A stretch of DNA of 49,767 bases from Clostridium sp. Cult2. Its GTDB lineage: Bacteria > Bacillota > Clostridia > Tissierellales > Tepidimicrobiaceae. The notes under the pieces are model-generated. The model made no database searches and was not told the DNA's origin. It saw only the letters and a list, made by a program, of their open reading frames with translations. Shown here piece after piece: positions 8,697-17,307 of this stretch; the stretch's first letter is position 1; every line of letters begins with the position of its first letter. The translations under genes and the position numbers were made by a program. The stretch lies in the NCBI RefSeq assembly GCF_021655075.1, contig NZ_PPXX01000091.1, positions 1-49,767 of the forward strand. The letters run 5' to 3'.

Positions 8697-9343
8697 ATGA
8701 TTAGATATATATATATAATTTATTGCCATCTATGGTTGATGGTCTTGTTACAACCTTAGAAGTATTTTCTTTAACTCTTATATTATCTATTCCATTGGGA
8801 ATTCTTGTATCCATAGGGAGAATATCAAAGGTGAAATTTTTGTCTAAGATAACAGAATTTTATATATGGGTAATGCGAGGCACACCTTTAATGCTGCAGA
8901 TAGTGTTTATATTCTTTGGGTTACCTTTAATAGGTATAATTTTTGATAGATTTACAGCTGTACTAATAGCTTTTGTATTAAACTACGGAGCATATTTTGG
9001 TGAAATATTTAGAGGTGGTATAGAGTCAATTGATAAGGGACAATATGAGGCGGCTAAAGTATTAGGTTTAACTCCCTATAAAACATTCAAAAGGGTAATA
9101 CTGCCTCAAATGTTTAAGATAGTACTACCCTCTATTGCCAATGAAGTTATTACTCTCATTAAGGATACCTCCCTGGTATATATAGTAGGAATTGGAGAAT
9201 TATTAAGGGCTGGAAAAATCGCTTCAAACAGAGATGTTTCATTAATTCCATTAGCATTAGTAGGGGTTATATATCTATTGTTAACAGCCATATTCACAGA
9301 AGTTTTCAATAAAATAGAGGGAAGATATTCCTATTACGAATAG
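8697..9343 (+). CDS. Amino-acid ABC transporter permease (HisM/GlnP type) with a TA-repeat frameshift at the 5' end
   Basis: The main frame (from about 8723) encodes a five-helix permease with the EAA loop EAAKVLGLTPYKTFKRVILPQ. It belongs to the HisMQ/GlnP family and pairs with the flanking binding protein and ATPase. The expected start is the ATG at 8697, with AGAGGA upstream. However, a run of six TA units at 8706-8717 puts that ATG out of frame; five units would give MIRYIYNLLPSM, the normal N-terminus. Without slippage, translation would have to begin at TTG 8723 or ATG 8732, neither with a ribosome site. The gene is therefore either phase-variable, newly mutated, or affected by a sequence error. 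Confidence 0.85.
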
Positions 9344-9353
9344 GAGGGGGAAA

Positions 9354-10100
9354 ATGGTTCTAGAAGTAAGTGGATTAAACAAAAGATTTGGAGAAAAACA
9401 GGTGCTGAAGGACATAAGTTTTCAATTGAAAACAGGAGAAGTTTTAGCAATTATTGGGCCATCTGGAGCAGGGAAGACTACAATTCTTAGATGTATAAAT
9501 AATTTGGAAAAATGTGATGGTGGTACGATAATAATTGATGAATCCTATCTGTGTAAGGATTATAATGGTAAAAGTATATATGCTAGTTCTGAGGAAATGA
9601 AGGTTATAAGGAAGAAAATAGGATTAGTCTTTCAAAACTATAACCTTTTTCCTCATATGTCAGTAATAGAAAACATAATAGAGGCTCCTATAAATGTTTT
9701 TGGTGTATCCAAAGAAGAAGCAAGGGATAAAGCTATAAAACTCCTAAAAACTATGGGATTAGTAAACAAGAGGGATTCTTATCCCTTTGAGCTTTCAGGA
9801 GGGCAAAAACAAAGAGTAGCCATTGCTAGGGCTTGTGCATTAAATCCTAGGATTATGTGTTTAGATGAACCTACTTCCGCTTTGGATCCAGAGTTAAGGG
9901 AAGAAATAGCAGGAATAATAGAAAAGTTAGCAAATAATAATATGAGTATTTTAATCATAACCCATGATATGACTTTTGCAAAGAAAATAGCCAATAGGAT
10001 AATATTTATGGAAGAGGGACAAATAGTACAGGAAGGTAGAAAAGAAGAATTTTTTGATAACTTTCAAGATGACAGAATAAGAAAATTTGTGGTCTTATAA
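9354..10100 (+). CDS. Amino-acid ABC transporter ATP-binding protein (GlnQ/HisP type)
   Basis: This 248-residue ATPase has Walker A GPSGAGKTT, signature LSGGQKQRVAIARA, Walker B IMCLDEPTSALD and the H-loop THDM, all of the polar amino-acid transporter class. It sits 10 nt after the permease with AGGAGGGGG as ribosome site and completes the T-box-regulated operon. A terminator follows. Confidence 0.93.
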   Translation: MVLEVSGLNKRFGEKQVLKDISFQLKTGEVLAIIGPSGAGKTTILRCINNLEKCDGGTIIIDESYLCKDYNGKSIYASSEEMKVIRKKIGLVFQNYNLFPHMSVIENIIEAPINVFGVSKEEARDKAIKLLKTMGLVNKRDSYPFELSGGQKQRVAIARACALNPRIMCLDEPTSALDPELREEIAGIIEKLANNNMSILIITHDMTFAKKIANRIIFMEEGQIVQEGRKEEFFDNFQDDRIRKFVVL

Positions 10101-10130
10101 AAGCAAAACAACTATATGGTATATTCCACC

Positions 10131-10164
10131 AAGATCAAGAGTAAACTCTTGATCTTTTATTTTT
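10131..10164 (+). terminator. Rho-independent terminator of the amino-acid transporter operon
   Basis: A perfect 11-bp stem (10131-10141 with 10146-10156) and TAAA loop are followed by TTATTTTT. Confidence 0.9.
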
Positions 10165-10169
10165 GCTAC

Positions 10170-10223
10170 TTGACACGTACTACGGATAACGATATAATAA
10201 TAACAAATACTACGCATGGCGTA
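10170..10223 (+). promoter_or_regulatory. Promoter with PadR-type operator repeats
   Basis: TTGACA (10170-10175), 17 bp, TATAAT (10193-10198) is a consensus sigma-A promoter. TACTACG occurs twice, in the spacer (10178-10184) and downstream as TACTACGC (10208-10215). The second copy is part of a palindrome TACGC-ATG-GCGTA (10211-10223). This placement suits repression by the PadR protein encoded directly downstream. Confidence 0.65.
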
Positions 10224-10237
10224 ATAGGGGGGGGAAA

Positions 10238-10582
10238 ATGAAAAAGCAGATTAAAGAAGGCCCATTAACTGAAACAGCTTTTCTAATCTTATTAGCAATG
10301 TATCAACCAAATCATGGCTATGGGGTTATGCAATTTGTGGAGGAAAAGACAAAAGGAAGAGTGGTATTTGGACCAGGAACACTTTATGGAGCAATTAATA
10401 ACTTGGCGAAGAAAAAATGGATAGAGCCATGTCCAGTAAATCCTGAAGAAAGGAAAAAGGATTATATTATAACTGAACTGGGACGTGCTCAGGTGGAGTT
10501 GGAAATAGAACGGTTAGAAGAAATATATAATATAGCTATTGAAGCTACGAAAGGTGGTGGCGATGATGAAGAAGATATTTAG
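10238..10582 (+). CDS. PadR family transcriptional regulator
   Basis: This 114-residue winged-helix protein has the PadR pattern: LTETAFLILLAMYQPNHGYGVMQ helix, a GTLYGAINNLAKKKWIE recognition region and a wing ending in a YIITELGRAQVELEIERLEE coiled C-terminus. PadR proteins are usually repressors of membrane transport or stress genes. Its own promoter carries repeat/palindrome elements, so autoregulation is likely. The gene overlaps the following DUF2812 gene, a pairing common in Firmicutes. The start ATG follows AGGGGGGGGAAA. Confidence 0.9.
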   Translation: MKKQIKEGPLTETAFLILLAMYQPNHGYGVMQFVEEKTKGRVVFGPGTLYGAINNLAKKKWIEPCPVNPEERKKDYIITELGRAQVELEIERLEEIYNIAIEATKGGGDDEEDI

Positions 10583-11225
10583 AATATTTTTAAATCCAAT
10601 GGGAAGTCAAGAAAAATGGTTAAATCAAATGTCAGAAAAGGGACATAGGTTAGTTAATGTAGGACGGTTTTTTTATACTTTTGAGAATTGTGAAGCAAAT
10701 GAATACCAATATAGTATTGATTATGTAGGAAATAAAAACTACAAAGAGTTAAAAGAATATAAACAATTCATAGAAGAAATAGGAATAAAATATTATGAAA
10801 AACCAATAAATATTGGACAATTTTCATGGGGGAAGGCAAGACTTCGTCCTTTTGCAAATCAAGGCGGTAGGATTGCCACATCTAAAGGAATGATTAATAG
10901 AGAGTTGTTAATATTAGAAAAGAAAAATAATGGAAAACCCTTTGAGATATATTCTAACATTGAAGACAAGATATATAGATTAAAAGAGATAAGAAAACCA
11001 TTGATAGTTGGTGAAATTACTATTTTATTCTTTGCAATAATGGGAATTTTTATGGAAAATTCAATATTTGAATTTACTTTATGGAGCATAGGAAATACTA
11101 ATACTAGTAACAATTATATGTTATTAGTACTATTAGGAATAGTATTTATCTGTTTATCTGTGAAATTAATTCAAATTAATGAGAGTATTAAAAATCTAAA
11201 AGATAAAGGTGAGATTAATCAATAG
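10563..11225 (+). CDS. DUF2812 domain membrane protein
   Basis: The protein has about 220 residues: a soluble N-terminal half (FLNPMGSQEKWLNQMSEKGHRLVNVG, EYQYSIDYVGNKNYKE), typical of DUF2812, and two C-terminal membrane helices (about residues 140-160 and 180-200). DUF2812 proteins often lie directly after PadR regulators and are thought to be part of the regulated membrane response, but their function is unknown. The start is put at ATG 10563, inside the end of padR and after AAGGTGG; the frame itself opens earlier. Confidence 0.75.
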   Translation: MMKKIFRIFLNPMGSQEKWLNQMSEKGHRLVNVGRFFYTFENCEANEYQYSIDYVGNKNYKELKEYKQFIEEIGIKYYEKPINIGQFSWGKARLRPFANQGGRIATSKGMINRELLILEKKNNGKPFEIYSNIEDKIYRLKEIRKPLIVGEITILFFAIMGIFMENSIFEFTLWSIGNTNTSNNYMLLVLLGIVFICLSVKLIQINESIKNLKDKGEINQ

Positions 11226-11669
11226 AAAATTGCTTTAGTAAAGTTTAGATTCTTGTAATTAATAGGGCTTCAATATATGCAGCCATGAATAATAAGACTA
11301 AAGCTATGGCAACTAATGCTTTCTCAGTTTTATTAAAATTTATGAATTTACTTTACCCCAGAATACATTTTATGTATAATATAATCAGTATTCAACAAGA
11401 TTAGTATAGAGGATATGAGAAATTTTAATACAAATAATCATACATTATTTTCTAACGTTATCATCTTGTTCTATTCAAGTATATCCATATTTAGAAATAA
11501 AACAAAACTAAGATAAAAACACGCTACAGATTTACAAATTTTTGATATACCAAAATTAAGGTCAAATACAATATTTTGCTAAATGTTAACGTATATAGGA
11601 TGTATTTCATTGGTTAACTAGTTATATAATCAATAAATTAAAATATATAAAATATGGAGGGATTTATTA
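11226..11669. other. Intergenic region with a decayed reverse-strand fragment
   Basis: This 444-bp AT-rich stretch holds no intact gene. Apart from the short reverse-strand remnant listed separately, nothing clear was seen. The ribosome site GGAGGG of the flavodiiron gene is at its end. Confidence 0.6.
11245..11353 (-). pseudogene. Remnant of an integral membrane protein, C-terminus (SpoIIM/DUF95-like)
   Basis: On the reverse strand a short frame ending at 11245 reads NFNKTEKALVAIALVLLFMA followed by AYIEALLITRI and a stop. It resembles the last membrane helix of SpoIIM-like proteins, which end in a hydrophobic A-x-I-E segment. A stop lies immediately upstream and no start exists, so this is at most a fossil. 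The family call is tentative. Confidence 0.3.
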
Positions 11670-12869
11670 ATGTATAATGTTCGAAAGGTAACTAAGGATT
11701 TATATTGGGTTGGTGGCAATGATCGTCGCCTTGTCCTTTTTGAAAATATTCATCCTATTCCTGAAGGCATTTCCTATAATTCATATTTGCTTTTAGACGA
11801 AAAGACTGTGCTTTTAGATACAGTAGATTGGTCGGTATGCCGCAAATTTGTAGAGAATATAAAATATGTTTTAGGAGATAGGCCTTTAGATTATATGGTC
11901 ATAAACCATATGGAACCTGACCATGCAGCCTGTATAGAGGAAATAATTTGTCGTTATCCAGATGTAAAAATCATAGGTAATAAAAAGACTTTTGATTTTA
12001 TGAGGCAATTTGATTTTAAAGTAGATGAAAATATAATAGAGGTTAAAGATGGAGACACTATGTCCTTCGGCAAACATGAATTTATATTTATATCAGCACC
12101 AATGGTCCATTGGCCAGAGACCATGGCAACCTTTGATACAACAAATGGAGTACTATTTTCCGCTGATGCCTTTGGAACCTTTGGTTCCTTAGATGGGAAG
12201 TTGTTTAATGATGAAATGGATTTTGATAGGGACTTCTTAATACCAGCTAGAAGATATTATACTAATATAGTGGGAAAATATGGACCTCAGGTTCAGGCCT
12301 TGTTGAAAAAGGCTGGTAATTTAGATATTAAGTATATTTGTCCACTACATGGACCAGTATGGCGTACAGATTTAGATTATTTTATCGACAAATATAATAA
12401 ATGGAGCAGTTATGAACCTGAGGAAAAAGGTGTATTAATCGTTTATGGCTCAATGTACGGAAATACAGAAGCAGCTGCTGAAGATTTAGCTATGAGATTA
12501 GTAGAAAAAGGTATGACTAATGTGGTTATGTACGATGCTTCAAAAACCCATGTATCTTATTTAATTGCCGATGCATTTAGATATAGTCATTTAGTATTGG
12601 CTTCTGCAACTTATAATTTAAGTATTTATACACCAGTACAAAATTTCTTATTAGATATGAAGGCGTTGAATTTACAAAAACGTACAGTTGGGATAATTGA
12701 AAATGGAACTTGGGCACCTAGAGCTGGAAAATTAATCCGTGAACTTCTAGGTGAAATGAAAGAAATGAATGTATTAGAGAAGGATGTATTAATAAAATCA
12801 TCTATGAAAGAGGAAAATATCAATGAAATGGAGTCCCTTGCTAATAGTATCATAGAATCAATGAAATAG
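11670..12869 (+). CDS. fprA: Flavodiiron protein (FprA, oxygen/NO reductase)
   Basis: The protein has 399 residues in two domains. The first is a metallo-beta-lactamase-like diiron domain with the H-x-E-x-D-H motif (NHMEPDHAACIEE near residue 79) and later ligands in APMVHWPE and PLHGPVW. The second is a C-terminal flavodoxin domain with the FMN loop YGSMYGNTEAAA near residue 257. Flavodiiron proteins reduce oxygen to water, or nitric oxide to nitrous oxide, protecting anaerobes. No rubredoxin gene is attached, so the electron donor is encoded elsewhere. It is a single-gene unit with GGAGGG before ATG and a strong terminator after it. Confidence 0.94.
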   Translation: MYNVRKVTKDLYWVGGNDRRLVLFENIHPIPEGISYNSYLLLDEKTVLLDTVDWSVCRKFVENIKYVLGDRPLDYMVINHMEPDHAACIEEIICRYPDVKIIGNKKTFDFMRQFDFKVDENIIEVKDGDTMSFGKHEFIFISAPMVHWPETMATFDTTNGVLFSADAFGTFGSLDGKLFNDEMDFDRDFLIPARRYYTNIVGKYGPQVQALLKKAGNLDIKYICPLHGPVWRTDLDYFIDKYNKWSSYEPEEKGVLIVYGSMYGNTEAAAEDLAMRLVEKGMTNVVMYDASKTHVSYLIADAFRYSHLVLASATYNLSIYTPVQNFLLDMKALNLQKRTVGIIENGTWAPRAGKLIRELLGEMKEMNVLEKDVLIKSSMKEENINEMESLANSIIESMK

Positions 12870-12888
12870 ATATTTATAATGGAAAATG

Positions 12889-12926
12889 AAACCATCTCAA
12901 AATTGATTTTGAGATGGTTTTTTTAA
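12889..12926 (+). terminator. Rho-independent terminator after fprA
   Basis: A 13-bp perfect stem (AACCATCTC.../...GAGATGGTT) is followed by a long T-run. Confidence 0.9.
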
Positions 12927-12933
12927 TATACTA

Positions 12934-12985
12934 TTGACTTCACATTCTACATGATGTAAAATTAAATCAATACTACATAATGTAG
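12934..12985 (+). promoter_or_regulatory. Promoter with two BlaI-type operators
   Basis: TTGACT (12934-12939), 17 bp, TAAAAT (12957-12962) forms the promoter. Two dyads with the BlaI/MecI core TACAT-N-ATGTA lie over and after it: TACATGATGTA at 12948-12958, overlapping the -10, and CTACATAATGTAG at 12973-12985. They are 26 bp apart. This strongly suggests repression by the adjacent BlaI-family protein. Confidence 0.8.
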
Positions 12986-13005
12986 AATATAAGGGGTGAT
13001 TCATT

Positions 13006-13374
13006 ATGAATATAGTTAAAATCTCAGAAGCAGAATATGAAATAATGAAAATAATTTGGGATGTAGATGGAGAGGTTACAACTGCAGATATAATTGAAAA
13101 ATTAGGAGAGGATAATACATGGAAGCATACTACTATACTTACTTTAGCTAAACGACTAGTGGAAAAAAATGTACTAAAAGTAAGGAAAAAAGGTAGAATT
13201 AACTATTATTCTCCCGTTGTAAATAAGGATGAATATAAATCCTATCAAGCTGAGGACTTTTTGGAAGAGATGTATGGTGGCAGTGTAAAATCCTTAGTAG
13301 CTTCATTATATAATAATAAAAAAATAGATGAAGAAGATATAAAGGAATTAAAAGATTGGATTAGGAGGGTGTGA
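13006..13374 (+). CDS. BlaI/MecI family transcriptional repressor
   Basis: This 122-residue winged-helix repressor has ISEAEYEIMKIIWDVDGEVTTADIIEKL, the HTTILTLAKRLVEKNVL recognition region and KGRINYYSPVV wing, all standard for BlaI/MecI. Family members bind TACA-type dyads as dimers and are inactivated by cleavage by a BlaR1/MecR1 protease. The promoter just upstream carries two such dyads. The next gene starts 1 nt after its stop, but that partner does not look like a BlaR1 protease. Confidence 0.92.
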   Translation: MNIVKISEAEYEIMKIIWDVDGEVTTADIIEKLGEDNTWKHTTILTLAKRLVEKNVLKVRKKGRINYYSPVVNKDEYKSYQAEDFLEEMYGGSVKSLVASLYNNKKIDEEDIKELKDWIRRV

Positions 13375-13375
13375 T

Positions 13376-15304
13376 ATGGCAATTTTAAAGGGGATATTTA
13401 GCATGTCCATTATTGGAAGCATAATGTCTTTCATACTTTTATTGATAGCGCCTTTAACTAAAAAGAATTCTAGATTTAGATATATTATTTCATTATTTGT
13501 GTTGTTTTTGATTATAATATCTGGACTTTTTACAGCTTGTAGCATTATGCCAACTAATGCTACAGAAGGGAAGGATCCCTTTATTGTATATATTAAAGAT
13601 AATGGATTGTATTTTGCTGATTTAAACACTGGGAGAGAGACTAAAATTCATGAAGGAAGGGAATTTAGCTATCCTATTATTTCAAAATATGGAGATTATA
13701 TTGCCTATACCTATGATGGATATTTATATGTATTTGATTTTGAAAATGGGAATTCAGATAAATTAGCTGAAAAAATAGTATCCTATGATTGGATGGATGA
13801 AGATATTATAATATACTCTACAGAAGAAACGGGCTTTACTATTCATGATATGAAACCTAAAGGTAAAGATAAGGTCCAAAACATTGGGAGATTTATAGAT
13901 GATTACTATTATGATAATTTTAGGGTATCAAAAAAGGGAAATATATATTGCAATCAAATATCCCGTTGGACTACGGATGAAGGTGAATTTGGCTATAATA
14001 TTGGCATTGTAGAAATAGAACTTAGGGGAGATAGAGAATCTATAGAAAGCACAATAAATACAATAATAGAAGGCAGAAAATTCACGGATGAGATGATAGG
14101 CTATGATCCAATTATATGGGATATAACTGATGATGGAAAATATATTTATATTATGGAGAAACCTGCTTCAGGTTCATTAAGTGCAGATGGAATAGGCGTA
14201 GGAATATATGATGTGAAGAATAAAACACATGTGGATTTTAAAAATATAACAGTACTTCCCTATAAAGATAATTTAACCATAAATCCCAAGAATAATAATT
14301 TAATTGGTCTAATTGAAGGCGAAGCTAGGGAAATGATTTTAAATAAAGAAGTGGTTTTATTAGATATAGATAAAGACAAAAACTATAATAAAATCAATTT
14401 CATGGATAGCGATTTGGTTGCCATGACTCCAAGTTTTACTTTAGATGGGGATAAATTATTGTATTCAGCAACTAAAGCTGTAGATACCTCCCAAAACTTT
14501 GATTATAATGAGGAATTTATAAATTGGGAAAAAAGAGCTCATAATATTTATGAATATGATTTAAGAACTTCTCAAGTGAAAAAGATAACTGAGGGAGATT
14601 ATTTTGACTTTATGCCAATAAGTATATCTAAAGATGAAATATTATTCAGCAGGTACAAAGGAAAAGGCTACTATAGTTTAATAAAATTAACTAATGGTAA
14701 AGAAGAAATATTAGCAGATAATATCATCTTTGATTATCACAATGAAGGCAGAGCCTTTGGATTTTATGGTCATATAAAAACGGAAGAGACTATGGATATA
14801 TTTTTAAATGAGAAAAAAGGAAATATTAAAAATAAAGATAAAAAACCACAAAAGCCTATATCTGAAAAAGACGAGGAGTCAGAAGACCAAGATATGATTC
14901 GATTTTCAGCCCAAATTAGATTAGATGACCATATTACTTTTGAAGATTTAAGAGATGTTTATAATATTAATTCCAGTTATACAATTAAGGATGATTGGTA
15001 TGTAATAAATGAAGACTATTTTCAAATAGAATTATTGGGATATGATAATGCTCAGAAAGTAGATTTTTATGTTTTAAGACTGGAGTCAGAGGAGGAGCCG
15101 ATATTAATATTTACCGATACTGATTATACTGATGGCTGGAAATATACAAATGAAAATATTAGTGATATAATAGATAAGCATGATAAATCTTTGCCAGGAG
15201 GTTTTTCATATGAGCCTTATTTCGTGATATATACTGAAGTAGCATTAGAAGATGACAATACCATAAAAACACCCAGATTACCAATATATAATGTTAGCAA
15301 TTAA
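13376..15304 (+). CDS. Membrane-anchored beta-propeller (TolB/WD40-like) protein downstream of blaI
   Basis: The protein has 642 residues. Two hydrophobic segments near residues 8-27 and 36-56 lead into a long extracytoplasmic part. The first pair (MSIIGSIMSFILLLIAPLTK) recalls the start of BlaR1 M56 proteins, but no HExxH protease motif is present. Repeats of the type DGYLYVFDFENG, KYGDYIAYTYDG and LDGDKLLYSATKA indicate a TolB-like propeller over about residues 65-470. A lysine/glutamate-rich linker near 475-505 and a C-terminal alpha/beta domain of unknown type follow. It is co-transcribed with blaI and likely senses or anchors something outside the cell; the ligand is unknown. Confidence 0.6.
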   Translation: MAILKGIFSMSIIGSIMSFILLLIAPLTKKNSRFRYIISLFVLFLIIISGLFTACSIMPTNATEGKDPFIVYIKDNGLYFADLNTGRETKIHEGREFSYPIISKYGDYIAYTYDGYLYVFDFENGNSDKLAEKIVSYDWMDEDIIIYSTEETGFTIHDMKPKGKDKVQNIGRFIDDYYYDNFRVSKKGNIYCNQISRWTTDEGEFGYNIGIVEIELRGDRESIESTINTIIEGRKFTDEMIGYDPIIWDITDDGKYIYIMEKPASGSLSADGIGVGIYDVKNKTHVDFKNITVLPYKDNLTINPKNNNLIGLIEGEAREMILNKEVVLLDIDKDKNYNKINFMDSDLVAMTPSFTLDGDKLLYSATKAVDTSQNFDYNEEFINWEKRAHNIYEYDLRTSQVKKITEGDYFDFMPISISKDEILFSRYKGKGYYSLIKLTNGKEEILADNIIFDYHNEGRAFGFYGHIKTEETMDIFLNEKKGNIKNKDKKPQKPISEKDEESEDQDMIRFSAQIRLDDHITFEDLRDVYNINSSYTIKDDWYVINEDYFQIELLGYDNAQKVDFYVLRLESEEEPILIFTDTDYTDGWKYTNENISDIIDKHDKSLPGGFSYEPYFVIYTEVALEDDNTIKTPRLPIYNVSN

Positions 15305-15451
15305 AATGGGTGTGTCCATGCTGATAAGGCAAAAAAATAGATGAATATATTCATAAGTCTGATATCCATGGAAAAGGTAGAAATTCGGGGAAATGCTTAT
15401 TATGGTTTCAAATGATGGTAGTAAAAAACTTGAATTTATAGGAGGAATTAT

Positions 15452-17248
15452 ATGGCTACAATAGATAAATATTTTAAAATAAGTTCTGCAGACAATGGAC
15501 AATGGCTTGGAAATGGTGAAATAACTTTCATATCCGATGAAAGTGGCGTAGATCAAATTTGGAAAACCAAAATAGGTGATGAACCGGTACAGCTTACTTT
15601 TTTAAAAGAGCGCATTTGGAAACATATGGTTGCACCCAATGGGAAAGATATATTTTTTACCATGGATAGCGGAGGAAATGAACAAGAACAAATTTATATG
15701 TTAAAACATGGCGAAACAGAAGCAATAAACTTAACAAATAATGATAAGGCTCGTTATTCATTTGGCGGCGTAAAACCCGATGGCAAAACTATAGTGTATG
15801 CATCTACCGAAAGGAACCCAGCAAATTATGATATATGTCAAATGGATATTACAACAGGAAAAAGGGAAATTATTATAGAAAACAATGATAATTACAATAT
15901 TCCTGCTGAACTATCCCCTGATGGAAGATATCTTCTTTATAATAAACTTAAAGGGTATTCAAACAACTATCTATGGATGGTTAACACAGAAACAAAAGAA
16001 GCGGAAAAAATTGATTTAAGTGGTGAATTTGCGCAGTATACAAATCCCAGATGGACTAGTGATTCAAAAGGTTTTTACCTTATAACCGATGTAAATGCTG
16101 AATTTAAATATGTAGCATACTATGATATAGTATTAAAAGAATTGAGGAAGGTATATGAAGAAAATTGGGATGTTGAGGATATAGCTTTATCATATAATGA
16201 TAAGTATTTAGCAATGGAAATTAATCGTGATGGTTATTCTGTAATTGAAATTTTAAATATCAATACATTAAGATTGGAAAATATACCAAAACCACCAAGA
16301 GGAGTTATCAGCTATTATGGACTAAACTGGTCAAAAACGGACAATAGATTATTGTTTTCATTAAGCAGTGGTAACCGCCCAATGGATATTTGGATGCTAG
16401 ATATGGACAATGATAAGATTGAAAGAATTACTAGTAGGGAAATGGAAGGTATTTGTCCCGACGACTTAATTGAACCTACATTGCATCGTTATATTTCCTT
16501 TGATGGTCTTGAAGTTCCATTTTGGTATTATAAAACAAATAAAGGAGATGGAAAGACTCCTGTAATTATTGATATACACGGAGGGCCTGAGGGACAGGAA
16601 AGGCCTACATTTAATCCACTTACACAATATCTTATTAGCCAAGGATTTTCTATAATTGGGCCTAATGTTCGTGGCTCTTCAGGTTATGGCAAGAGATATA
16701 CCCATTTGGACGATATTGAAAAGCGTTTAGATAGCGTTAAAGATATCGAAAGTCTTGTTAATCATTTAATTGGAAAAGGATTGGCACAGAGAGATAAAAT
16801 TGCAGTTATGGGTGCAAGCTATGGTGGATATATGACCCTTTCTTCCCTTACTGAGTATCCAGATTTATGGGCTGCAGGCGTTGATACCGTTGGCATGTCG
16901 AATCTAGAAACTTTTCTAGAAAATACAGCAGAATACCGTCGTGTTCATCGTGAAAGTGAATATGGTAGTCTTGAACATCATAGGGATATATTACGTGAAG
17001 TGTCTCCTATGCACAAGGTCCATAGAATAACCGCTCCACTGATGGTTATTCACGGTGCAAATGACCCACGTGTTCCTGTAAGTGAAGCAGAGCAAATTGT
17101 ATCAAGCCTTAAAAATCGTAATGTCCCTGTAGAATATCTAAGATATGATAATGAGGGGCATGGTTTAGCAAAAAGAGAAAACCAACTTGATTGCTATCCT
17201 AAAGTAGTTAAGTTTTTAAAAAAACATTTAGGAGTTAAAGATAATTGA
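15452..17248 (+). CDS. S9 family serine peptidase (prolyl oligopeptidase / acylaminoacyl peptidase type)
   Basis: The protein has 598 residues, with an N-terminal propeller of TolB-like repeats (about residues 20-330) and a C-terminal alpha/beta-hydrolase. The catalytic triad is readable: Ser456 in GASYGGYM, Asp538 in GANDPRVP and His570 in EGHG. The oxyanion region IDIHGGPEGQERP is also present. Such enzymes cut short peptides or remove acylated N-terminal residues. There is no signal peptide, so it is cytoplasmic. It follows the blaI-propeller pair by 147 bp and has its own AGGAGG site, so it may share their regulation. Confidence 0.92.
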   Translation: MATIDKYFKISSADNGQWLGNGEITFISDESGVDQIWKTKIGDEPVQLTFLKERIWKHMVAPNGKDIFFTMDSGGNEQEQIYMLKHGETEAINLTNNDKARYSFGGVKPDGKTIVYASTERNPANYDICQMDITTGKREIIIENNDNYNIPAELSPDGRYLLYNKLKGYSNNYLWMVNTETKEAEKIDLSGEFAQYTNPRWTSDSKGFYLITDVNAEFKYVAYYDIVLKELRKVYEENWDVEDIALSYNDKYLAMEINRDGYSVIEILNINTLRLENIPKPPRGVISYYGLNWSKTDNRLLFSLSSGNRPMDIWMLDMDNDKIERITSREMEGICPDDLIEPTLHRYISFDGLEVPFWYYKTNKGDGKTPVIIDIHGGPEGQERPTFNPLTQYLISQGFSIIGPNVRGSSGYGKRYTHLDDIEKRLDSVKDIESLVNHLIGKGLAQRDKIAVMGASYGGYMTLSSLTEYPDLWAAGVDTVGMSNLETFLENTAEYRRVHRESEYGSLEHHRDILREVSPMHKVHRITAPLMVIHGANDPRVPVSEAEQIVSSLKNRNVPVEYLRYDNEGHGLAKRENQLDCYPKVVKFLKKHLGVKDN

Positions 17249-17261
17249 ATATAGAAAAGTT

Positions 17262-17302
17262 AGTGGTATTAGTAAATAGCTTTTTACTAATACCACTTAT
17301 TT
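17262..17302. terminator. Bidirectional terminator between convergent genes
   Basis: A perfect 15-bp stem (17262-17276 with 17283-17297) is followed by TATTTTT. It lies between the convergent S9 peptidase and CofE-like genes. Confidence 0.85.
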
Positions 17303-17307
17303 TTACC

